From Flavobacteriaceae bacterium (GTDB lineage: Bacteria > Bacteroidota > Bacteroidia > Flavobacteriales > Flavobacteriaceae): 5,884 bases of DNA. The notes under the pieces were generated by a model that was not told the DNA's origin, did not search any database, and saw nothing but the letters and a program-made list of their open reading frames with translations. A program made the translations under genes and the position numbers. This document shows, one piece after another, positions 1-5,884 of this stretch (position 1 is the first letter of the stretch; every line of letters begins with the position of its first letter). The stretch is from contig JAMOMG010000322.1 in assembly GCA_027068695.1 (NCBI GenBank), positions 1 through 5,884 on the forward strand, in the 5' to 3' direction.

Positions 1-1
1 T

Positions 2-2251
2 GCAGGTAATAAAGACGACAACTCTTTTGCTCAATTAGAATTTGATGTTACTGCTGGTAATGAAACTAAACACCTAAAACTAAAAGGGGGCAAATATGCC
101 ATTCAACAACCAACACAAATTTCTATTGGAAATCTTAATTTTAGAATTAGCTATGGTGCAAAACAGTTAAAATTACCTTTCAGCATTAAATTGAATGATT
201 TTCAATTAGATAACTACCCTGGTTCTCAAAGTGCCATGTCTTTTGCAAGTGAGGTTACAGTAATTGATCCCAATGAAACTTTTGATTTTAGAATTTTTAT
301 GAATAATATTTTAAATTACAAAGGGTACAAATTCTTTCAATCTAGCTACAACATTACACCTGAATATGAAGAAACTCGCCTATCTGTAAATCATGATTTT
401 TGGGGCTCAACAATTACTTATATTGGTTATTTTTTATTGTATGCAGGCTTAATTTTAATCTTATTTATGAAAAATACCCGTTTTGATTCTTTAAGAAAAA
501 GCCTTCAAAAAATTAGAACTAAAAAAGCAATTATTTCCTTAACGCTCTTATTAATTACTTCAATTGCCTTTTCACAACAACACAATTTCTTGGCGACAGA
601 AACTCAAATTGATTCTGTGCTTAAAGCTAATATAATAAGTCCTAAACATGCCGAGAGATTTAACAAATTGATTATACAAGATGCTGGAGGTAGAATGAAG
701 CCTGTTCATACCTACGCATCTGAGTTATTAAGGAAGGTAAGTAAACATGAAAATTTTAGAGATATGAATGCTACTCAAGTATTTTTATCTATTCAACAAA
801 ATCCAAGAATATGGTTTCAAATACCCGTAATATACATTGAAAAAGGAGATACAAAATTAAGAGACCTTATTGGTATTCCTCATGAAAATAAATATGCTTC
901 ACTTGCAAACTTTTTCGATTTAAAAGGCACCTATAAATTAGCGAAAGAACAACAGAAAGCTCAAAAGGCTCAAATTAAAAGTAAATTTGAAAAAGATGTT
1001 ATAAACGTTGACAGACGAATAAACTTATTGTACTCTGCCTTAATGGGAGATGTTTTAAAAATATTTCCAATTCCAAATGACCCTACAAATAAGTGGGTTT
1101 CTCAAAACGCTCTAAACAGTAATGATTTTAAGGGGAAAGATTCTCTTTATGTAAAACAGTTATTGCCTCTATACTTACAAACATTATCAGAAGCAAACAC
1201 TACGAATGATTATTCAAACTCAAACAAAATTCTTGATGGAATAATAAAATTTCAAAAAAAATATGGCAGTGCTGTTTATCCTTCAGAAAAGAAAATTGAA
1301 TTAGAAATTACCTACAACAAATATGATATTTTTAAGAAATTGTATAGCTATTATATGTACATAGGAACTCTAATGTTTTTTCTTGTAATATTTCAAATAT
1401 TTAATAATAATAAAACTATAAAAATTCTAATAAACGTTAGTACTGTAATTATAATAGGGTTATTTTTAATGCACACAGGTGGTTTAATTGCTCGTTGGAT
1501 TGTTAGTGGACACGCTCCTTGGAGTAACGCCTATGAATCGATGATTTATGTTGGGTGGGCAACTATGCTATTTGGATTGATTTTTGGAAGAAAATCATCT
1601 ATGACTATTGCCGCAACGGCATTTTTAACAGCTTTTATTTTAATGGTTGCGCATTGGAACTGGATGGATCCTGAAATTGCAAATCTGGTTCCTGTTTTAA
1701 ACTCATACTGGTTAATGATTCATGTGGCCATTATTGTAGCCAGTTATGGCCCTTTTGCATTAGGTATGATTTTAGGCTTAATTTCATTATTACTTATGAT
1801 TTTAACTACCAAAAAGAACAAAAGCAAAGTAGGTTTAATGATTAAAGAATTAACTATTATCAATGAAATGTCTTTAACTGTTGGTTTGGTTCTTTTAACG
1901 ATTGGAAATTTTCTGGGTGGACAATGGGCTAACGAAAGTTGGGGGCGTTATTGGGGCTGGGACCCTAAAGAAACGTGGGCTTTGATTAGCATTATGATTT
2001 ATGCTTTTGTTCTTCACCTAAGGTTAGTTCCAGGTTTGAGAAGTAAGTTTACATTCAATTTGTTTTCTATTGCTGCTTTTGCCTCTATTTTAATGACTTA
2101 TTTTGGGGTGAATTTCTACTTATCTGGTTTACATTCTTATGCAAGTGGAGATAAGGTTATTACACCTGTTTTTGTCTATTATGCAATTCTAATAGTTTTC
2201 ATTATTTCTGTTTTTGCTTATTTTAAATTTAAAAAATATTACAAAAAATAA
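2..2251 (+). CDS. ccsBA: Fused System II cytochrome c biogenesis protein CcsBA (ResB-CcsA), 5'-truncated by the window edge
   Basis: This inner-membrane haem exporter and cytochrome c synthetase carries haem to the periplasm and joins it to CXXCH apocytochromes. The frame is open from base 2 to the TAA at 2249-2251, giving 749 visible residues; the start lies upstream, probably by a few hundred residues. Visible residues 1 to about 130 are the end of the ResB periplasmic domain (motif LNDFQLDNYPGS), followed by the last ResB membrane helix (about 135-156). A second hydrophobic segment (about 175-192) leads into a roughly 250-residue periplasmic insert. The CcsA part has about eight or nine membrane helices from residue 448. 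Its WWD haem-handling motif (WGRYWGWDPKETW) is at 1940-1978. Histidines at 1721 (LMIHV), 2015 (VLHLR) and 2132 (GLHSY) fall in the order known for P-His1, TM-His2 and P-His2. No cysteine is visible. No frameshift is apparent, so the truncation is only the window edge. The family is certain; exact helix boundaries are by eye. Confidence 0.95.
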   Translation, partial: AGNKDDNSFAQLEFDVTAGNETKHLKLKGGKYAIQQPTQISIGNLNFRISYGAKQLKLPFSIKLNDFQLDNYPGSQSAMSFASEVTVIDPNETFDFRIFMNNILNYKGYKFFQSSYNITPEYEETRLSVNHDFWGSTITYIGYFLLYAGLILILFMKNTRFDSLRKSLQKIRTKKAIISLTLLLITSIAFSQQHNFLATETQIDSVLKANIISPKHAERFNKLIIQDAGGRMKPVHTYASELLRKVSKHENFRDMNATQVFLSIQQNPRIWFQIPVIYIEKGDTKLRDLIGIPHENKYASLANFFDLKGTYKLAKEQQKAQKAQIKSKFEKDVINVDRRINLLYSALMGDVLKIFPIPNDPTNKWVSQNALNSNDFKGKDSLYVKQLLPLYLQTLSEANTTNDYSNSNKILDGIIKFQKKYGSAVYPSEKKIELEITYNKYDIFKKLYSYYMYIGTLMFFLVIFQIFNNNKTIKILINVSTVIIIGLFLMHTGGLIARWIVSGHAPWSNAYESMIYVGWATMLFGLIFGRKSSMTIAATAFLTAFILMVAHWNWMDPEIANLVPVLNSYWLMIHVAIIVASYGPFALGMILGLISLLLMILTTKKNKSKVGLMIKELTIINEMSLTVGLVLLTIGNFLGGQWANESWGRYWGWDPKETWALISIMIYAFVLHLRLVPGLRSKFTFNLFSIAAFASILMTYFGVNFYLSGLHSYASGDKVITPVFVYYAILIVFIISVFAYFKFKKYYKK

Positions 2252-2259
2252 ATATAATC

Positions 2260-2283
2260 ATTGCAAAAATGTAACTTTGCAAT
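2260..2283. repeat. 8-bp perfect inverted repeat overlapping the -7 element
   Basis: ATTGCAAA at 2260-2267 is repeated in inverted form as TTTGCAAT at 2276-2283, with 8 bases between. The right arm shares its TTTG with the -7 element. It could be an operator for a dimeric regulator or a weak hairpin. In DNA this AT-rich, several perfect 8-bp inverted repeats per 6 kb are expected by chance, so only its position makes it notable. There is no T run after it, so it is not a convincing terminator for ccsBA. Confidence 0.35.
2272..2279 (+). promoter_or_regulatory. Bacteroidota-type -7 promoter element (TAACTTTG)
   Basis: TAACTTTG fits the TAnnTTTG -7 consensus used by the Bacteroidota primary sigma factor. 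It lies 23 bases before the ATG at 2303, so transcription should start near 2285 and leave a leader of about 15-20 bases. I see no good TTG-type -33 box at the expected distance; that stretch is nearly all A and T. The element supports separate transcription of the TPR-like gene from ccsBA, and rules against the upstream TTG at 2261 as its start. Confidence 0.6.
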
Positions 2284-2302
2284 CCATAAAAATTATTATT
2301 CA

Positions 2303-2818
2303 ATGTTTAATAAGTATATAAAATTAGTAATAGCAGCAGGAATTTTGGTTTGGGCAATATTTCAATTTATTGAAGGAAATATTATGAATGGTATCTCATT
2401 GGTATTACTTGCTAGTATTTTTGTATTGTTTTACTTTAAAAACGAATTTATATTATTGGCCTTTTGGCAGTTAAGAAAGCAAAATTTTGCTGGTGCCAGC
2501 AAATGGCTTGCCTATATTAAAAATCCGAGCAGTGCTTTGATTCAAAAACAAGAAGGTTATTACAACTTTTTACATGGAATTTTAGTTTCACAAACTAATC
2601 TTACGCAAGCTGAAAAATTTTTTAAAAAAGCATTGAAACTTGGCCTAAGTATGAAACATGATATTGCAATGGCTAAATTACAATTAGCAGGTATTGCAAT
2701 GTCGAAAAGAAGAAAAAGAGAAGCTACAATGTTAATCAATGAAGCTAAAAAATTGGACTCTCAAGGTGTTTTAACCGACCAAATTAAAATGTTAAAACAA
2801 CAAATGAAAAAAATGTAA
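2303..2818 (+). CDS. Membrane-anchored TPR-like protein of unknown function (171 aa)
   Basis: I do not recognise a characterised function. It resembles small flavobacterial proteins that I recall being annotated as DUF2892-domain or TPR-repeat proteins, a recollection rather than a search result. Residues about 7-24 and 29-45 are hydrophobic and form a membrane hairpin with a short polar turn (FIEGNIMNG). The rest is soluble and helical: about 51-72 (FWQLRKQNFAGASKWL), a TPR-like pair at about 85-114 (YYNFLHGILVSQTNLTQAEK, then FFKKALKLG), and a second at about 121-153. The tail is very basic and methionine/lysine-rich (KMLKQQMKKM). A short hairpin loop would put both termini on the same side; the basic charge suggests the cytoplasm. 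The ATG at 2303 is chosen because the in-frame TTG at 2261 lies upstream of the predicted transcript start, and the 14 extra residues (QKCNFAIHKN...) do not look like this family. It starts 51 bases after ccsBA stops and ends 20 bases before the terminator. A scaffold or interaction role is a guess from the TPR fold. Confidence 0.8.
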   Translation: MFNKYIKLVIAAGILVWAIFQFIEGNIMNGISLVLLASIFVLFYFKNEFILLAFWQLRKQNFAGASKWLAYIKNPSSALIQKQEGYYNFLHGILVSQTNLTQAEKFFKKALKLGLSMKHDIAMAKLQLAGIAMSKRRKREATMLINEAKKLDSQGVLTDQIKMLKQQMKKM

Positions 2819-2837
2819 TTTATTACTGCATAAAAGT

Positions 2838-2873
2838 AAAAAATGCACAATTTTTTAATTGTGCATTTTTTTT
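2838..2873. terminator. Bidirectional intrinsic terminator between convergent genes
   Basis: A perfect 15-bp stem pairs 2838-2852 with 2857-2871 around a TTTT loop. The core is TGCACAATT / AATTGTGCA. A runs on the left and T runs on the right give a T tract after the hairpin on both strands. It lies between the stop at 2816-2818 (+) and the stop at 2878-2880 (-), 20 bases from the first and 4 from the second. One structure therefore ends both the TPR-like gene transcript and the guaA-LysM transcript. Confidence 0.88.
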
Positions 2874-2877
2874 AATT

Positions 2878-4572
2878 TTATTCAATTACAATGGGTAATA
2901 AATCTTTCGTGTATTGTATTAAAAGTACTCCTGTATTTTCAAAACTTCCTAACAACTCTTTTTCATAGTCAAAAACACGAGATATTCTTACTGATTTACC
3001 TGCTTTCAACCCTTCATCAAGACTTTCTGAACTAGCAAACCTTATTAAAGTATCATATGTAACATCAAAACCTCTAATTGCATATTTTGAAGGTAATGCA
3101 TAATTTTTAGCTTTATACTTATCATAAAACCGCTTAACGTTATTATCTTCAATATTTATATATTCTGAAGTTGGGAAAACAAAATTTAACTTCCCTAAAA
3201 AACTATTACTAATATTGTTAAAATTTTTACCCTTACCTAAAGCAAACAATTGAATATCAACATCTTCAGCATACGTTTTTAAATTATTTATTGCAGCTGA
3301 GGTAGTTACCTTTTCATCACTGCTAATAATTATCCAGTTTTTGCCCAGTGTATCCAATTTTGTTTTAAAAAGTTCACTATCAATAAACCCCTCTTTTGTT
3401 TTTACAACAGCTATATTTTGAATAGAATCAAAAGATTTAAGTTTGTTTACTATTCGCCAAAGTTTTGATTGATTTTCAAGTTTATCATCATTAATTACAA
3501 TAATATTTTCACCTTCATATTTTTTCTCCAAATAAGTTAGTAATTTATTTTCATAAATCTCTGGGCCTGGAGATGCCTTTACTAAATTATTTTTTGAAAA
3601 CTTACCTTGTTTTTTTGAAAATAACGGAGAAACTACTGGTATTTTAGTACGTTTTGAAACCCATTGTGCTTTATCAAAAAATAACGGCCCTATTACTATA
3701 TCAGCATTTTTAAAATCACTTTGATTAACAATGTACTGTACTTTATAATCTGAATTTTCAGTATCAAAATACTTCACATTAATTTTCAGTCCCTTTTGTC
3801 TTAAGGAATCTATTGCCATAATTGTACCCAAATGAAAATCCGTTGTATAATTTAACAATGAATTACTTTTTTTAAAATTTACTTTTCTAATAGAGTCATT
3901 TAATTTATTCAACTGATAAGGAAGCATAAAAACTACGTTGATCTCTTTTGTTAAATCTATTTTTTCTTTAAAAATAGTTGTATCATCTTCAGTAATTTCA
4001 ATAGGTTTAATTTTTAATAACATTCCTAATTTTAATCCTTCTTCTAATATTGGATTTAAATCAAATAAACTTTCTTCAGTTACTTCAAATCGTTTCGCTA
4101 AATTATAAATAGTATCATCTATTACTACCGTATGAAGTACATAGTTTATTGAATCCTTTGCTTGTGTAATACTCGGTTTAGGAATGACGAGTTTCATACC
4201 AATTTTTAAACCCTCTTTTAATATAGGATTAATGGCTTTTAATTCATCAATAGAAACTCCAAATTTTCTCGAAATACCAAACAATGTTTCTTTAGGTTGA
4301 ACTGTATATAATTTTTCGTTTGTTTTATTTGTATTTATAATAACTCTCCCAAAATTTTTATTGGGAACTATTATTACCGTATTTGGTTTAGGTTTTTTAC
4401 TAACGCCTGGATTTAAACGTAGTAAATCCCTTTTTGACATTTTATAAGTTTTTGCAATACTTTTTATTGTTTCTCCTTTTTTAACAATATATGAAACATA
4501 CTTCTTTTGCTGTGCAAAAATTATTGCAGTGCTAAAAAAAAGAAACAATAGTAGCCATTTTATTTTTTTCAT
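2878..4572 (-). CDS. Exported protein with three LysM domains and a type-1 periplasmic-binding-protein-like domain (564 aa)
   Basis: This is probably a periplasmic, peptidoglycan-associated protein. Residues 1-20 are a Sec signal peptide (MKKIKW, hydrophobic core, FA before QQ) with cleavage likely after Ala20. There is no cysteine anywhere, so it is not a lipoprotein. LysM 1 spans about 25-70 (YIVKKGETIKSIAKTYKMS), LysM 2 about 88-131 (YTVQPKETLFGISRKFGVS) and LysM 3 about 144-190, a diverged copy. Residues about 211-510 resemble the type-1 binding fold of amino-acid/LIV-type receptors and LppC/LpoA: VVFMLPYQ at the first strand, DIVIGPLF, IPVVSPLFS, and a late RGFDVTYDTL helix. No transporter gene is adjacent, so solute uptake is not supported; a role in cell-wall synthesis or sensing is inference. 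It starts 22 bases after the guaA stop with no promoter or Shine-Dalgarno in between, so it is probably co-transcribed with guaA. The ATG at 4572 is fixed by the signal peptide. Confidence 0.9.
   Translation of the reverse strand: MKKIKWLLLFLFFSTAIIFAQQKKYVSYIVKKGETIKSIAKTYKMSKRDLLRLNPGVSKKPKPNTVIIVPNKNFGRVIINTNKTNEKLYTVQPKETLFGISRKFGVSIDELKAINPILKEGLKIGMKLVIPKPSITQAKDSINYVLHTVVIDDTIYNLAKRFEVTEESLFDLNPILEEGLKLGMLLKIKPIEITEDDTTIFKEKIDLTKEINVVFMLPYQLNKLNDSIRKVNFKKSNSLLNYTTDFHLGTIMAIDSLRQKGLKINVKYFDTENSDYKVQYIVNQSDFKNADIVIGPLFFDKAQWVSKRTKIPVVSPLFSKKQGKFSKNNLVKASPGPEIYENKLLTYLEKKYEGENIIVINDDKLENQSKLWRIVNKLKSFDSIQNIAVVKTKEGFIDSELFKTKLDTLGKNWIIISSDEKVTTSAAINNLKTYAEDVDIQLFALGKGKNFNNISNSFLGKLNFVFPTSEYINIEDNNVKRFYDKYKAKNYALPSKYAIRGFDVTYDTLIRFASSESLDEGLKAGKSVRISRVFDYEKELLGSFENTGVLLIQYTKDLLPIVIE
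4003..4311 (-). repeat. Diverged tandem duplication encoding LysM domains 2 and 3
   Basis: LysM 2 and LysM 3 share an unusually similar second half: NPILKEGLKIGMKLVIP against NPILEEGLKLGMLLKIKP. The likeness also shows in the DNA: the stretches around 4019-4060 and 4195-4236 are recognisably the same about 176 bases apart. LysM 1 (4363-4500) has a different second half (NPGVSKKPKPNTVIIVP). This points to an internal duplication giving domains 2 and 3 after the ancestor of domain 1 had split off. Confidence 0.6.
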
Positions 4573-4594
4573 AAATGAAATTTAGTTTTAAAAT

Positions 4595-5884
4595 TTATTC
4601 CCATTCAATAGTTGCAGGTGGTTTAGAACTAATATCGTACACTACTCTATTAACGCCTTTAACACTATTTATTATTTTATTTGATATTTTTTGTAAAAAT
4701 GCATACGGTAAATTCACCCAATCTGCCGTCATCCCATCAGTTGATTCTACCGCTCTCAAAACAACTGCTTTTTCATATGTTCTCTCATCACCCATTACAC
4801 CAACCGAATTTACTGGGAGCAACATTGCTCCTGCTTGCCACACCTTATTGTACAAACCTGACTCTTTCAAACCAGTTATAAAAATAGCATCAACTTCTTG
4901 TAATATTTTTACTTTTTCGGCTGTAATATCACCTAAAATACGAATTCCTAAACCTGGCCCAGGAAATGGATGCCTCCCTAATAGCTCAGCATCTATTTTT
5001 AATGATTTACCTACTCTTCTAACTTCGTCTTTAAAGAGCATTTTTAAAGGTTCAACTATTTTTAGCTTCATGAAATCGGGTAATCCTCCAACATTGTGAT
5101 GTGATTTTATAGTTGCTGATGGTCCTCCTGTTGCTGAAAGAGACTCAATTACATCAGGATAAATTGTTCCTTGAGCCAACCATTTTACATCTTCTAACAA
5201 ATGTGCTTCATCATCAAAAACTTCAATAAAAACCCTACCTATAATTTTACGTTTTCCTTCTGGATCTGATTCTCCTTTTAACTCATTCAAGAAACGTGCC
5301 GAAGCATCAACACCTTTTACATTCAATCCCATTCCCTTGTACTGATTTAATACATTTTCGAATTCATTTTTACGTAACAAGCCGTTATTTACAAAAATAC
5401 AATACAAATTATCTCCAATTGCTTTACTTAACAATACTGCTGCCACTGTTGAATCTACGCCTCCTGAAAGCCCTAAAACAACGTTATCATTTCCTAATTG
5501 ATTTTTAAGCCTGTTTACAGTTGTTTCGACAAAAGAATCAGGTGTCCAAGTTTGTGCAACTCCAGCAATTTTAACTAAGAAATTTTTCAAAATTTTCAAT
5601 CCATCTTTCGAGTGATAAACTTCTGGGTGAAATTGGATTCCGTAAGTAGTTTCTTCTTTAATTTTAAATGCTGCATTTACAACATCATGAGTACTAGCAA
5701 TTAATTCACAGTTTTCAGGTAAATCAACAATGGTATCACTATGGCTCATCCAAACCTGACTACCTTCACTAACCTCTTCAAAAAATAATTCATTTTCTTT
5801 CACAAAAGAAAGATTTGCCCTACCGTACTCACGGGTATTAGAAGCAGCTACCTTACCTCCAAAATTATGCGCTATAAATTGCGC
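4595..5884 (-). CDS. guaA: GMP synthase (glutamine-hydrolysing), 5'-truncated by the window edge
   Basis: This cytoplasmic enzyme converts XMP to GMP using ATP and ammonia released from glutamine, the last step of de novo guanine nucleotide synthesis. The frame is open to the right edge, leaving 429 visible residues of the usual 510-525; about 80 are missing. The window begins within the class I glutaminase domain ([12 protein letters not shown], then REYGRANL). The catalytic cysteine of the expected CYG motif should lie about three residues beyond the edge. The His and Glu of the triad are visible in FHPEV (His codon at 5627-5629). The ATP pyrophosphatase P-loop SGGVDS is at 5450-5467. The synthase and dimerisation part has [37 protein letters not shown] and the family-typical end KPPATIEWE. 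Everything visible is intact and typical. The GTG at 5803 is an internal valine codon, not the start. It is the upstream gene of a probable two-gene transcript with the LysM protein. Confidence 0.98.
   Translation of the reverse strand, partial: AQFIAHNFGGKVAASNTREYGRANLSFVKENELFFEEVSEGSQVWMSHSDTIVDLPENCELIASTHDVVNAAFKIKEETTYGIQFHPEVYHSKDGLKILKNFLVKIAGVAQTWTPDSFVETTVNRLKNQLGNDNVVLGLSGGVDSTVAAVLLSKAIGDNLYCIFVNNGLLRKNEFENVLNQYKGMGLNVKGVDASARFLNELKGESDPEGKRKIIGRVFIEVFDDEAHLLEDVKWLAQGTIYPDVIESLSATGGPSATIKSHHNVGGLPDFMKLKIVEPLKMLFKDEVRRVGKSLKIDAELLGRHPFPGPGLGIRILGDITAEKVKILQEVDAIFITGLKESGLYNKVWQAGAMLLPVNSVGVMGDERTYEKAVVLRAVESTDGMTADWVNLPYAFLQKISNKIINSVKGVNRVVYDISSKPPATIEWE

Noticed and set aside
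191..193. TTG as the start of the ccsBA gene
   Set aside because: The same frame is open for 63 further codons to the left edge and those codons read as ResB domain; the TTG is an internal leucine.
2261..2263. TTG as the start of the TPR-like gene
   Set aside because: It lies upstream of the -7 element at 2272-2279, so it would not be on the transcript; the ATG at 2303 fits promoter spacing and the protein's hydrophobic N-terminus.
2260..2283. Inverted repeat as the ccsBA transcription terminator
   Set aside because: The stem is short and AT-rich, the loop is long, and no T run follows it.
2878..4572. LysM protein as a phage endolysin, spore protein or lipoprotein
   Set aside because: There is no lysozyme, amidase or peptidase domain, no phage neighbours, and no cysteine for lipid attachment; the C-terminal part looks like a binding-protein fold.
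4681..4881. Short + strand open frame of 66 codons
   Set aside because: It is antisense to guaA, with low-complexity Leu/Ser/Pro/His content and no domain or promoter.
4575..5099. Open frame of 174 codons on the + strand opposite guaA
   Set aside because: It lies wholly within or beside the clear guaA coding region on the other strand, its product ([14 protein letters not shown]...) is the antisense reading of the conserved guaA C-terminus, and such shadows are a known source of false annotations.
5296..5508. Short + strand open frame of 70 codons
   Set aside because: It is antisense to the guaA ATP-pyrophosphatase region, and its composition is that of a shadow frame.
5801..5803. GTG as the start of guaA
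   Set aside because: The frame continues to the right edge with clear glutaminase-domain sequence ([14 protein letters not shown]); the GTG is an internal valine.
1..5884. CRISPR array, tRNA or rRNA, insertion sequence, toxin-antitoxin or other accessory system
   Set aside because: I saw no regularly spaced repeats, cloverleaf, transposase-like protein or small gene pair; coding regions fill nearly the whole window with core-type genes.

Overview
The window looks like part of a chromosome from a low-GC member of the Bacteroidota, most likely a Flavobacteriaceae-type bacterium. Four things suggest this. The base composition is strongly AT-rich. Exported segments end in the '...FAQQ' or '...FSQQ' style common in that family. 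A TAnnTTTG-type -7 promoter element is present, and no start codon has a Shine-Dalgarno sequence ahead of it. The cytochrome c maturation factor is a ResB-CcsA fusion with a large periplasmic insert between the halves. I cannot name a genus.

Layout. From the left edge to 2251 (+ strand) lies the 3' part of a fused System II cytochrome c synthetase gene (CcsB/ResB plus CcsA). It is open from the first codon of the window, so its true start lies upstream. After a short gap with a recognisable promoter comes a 171-residue membrane-anchored protein with TPR-like helices (2303-2818, +). A 15-bp hairpin flanked by A and T runs (2838-2873) then separates this rightward block from a leftward block. 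The leftward block, read right to left, is guaA (GMP synthase, 5' end cut off by the right edge) followed 22 bp later by an exported protein with three LysM domains and a periplasmic-binding-protein-like domain (4572-2878, -). The two blocks converge on the shared terminator.

Function. The fused CcsBA protein moves haem across the inner membrane and attaches it to apocytochromes c, so it supports respiration. GuaA makes GMP from XMP in the cytoplasm. The LysM protein probably works in the periplasm on or near peptidoglycan. Its link to guaA is positional (probable co-transcription) and not an obvious shared pathway. The TPR-like protein has no function I can assign; it carries its own promoter and so need not belong functionally with ccsBA.

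This is an ordinary core-genome stretch. I see no mobile element, phage gene, CRISPR array, tRNA or rRNA, no defence-type cassette, and no gene-free stretch longer than about 60 bases. I found no convincing new system. The points most worth a second look are the signal-peptide-like segment at the ResB/CcsA junction, the LysM plus binding-protein architecture next to guaA, and the uncharacterised TPR-like protein.
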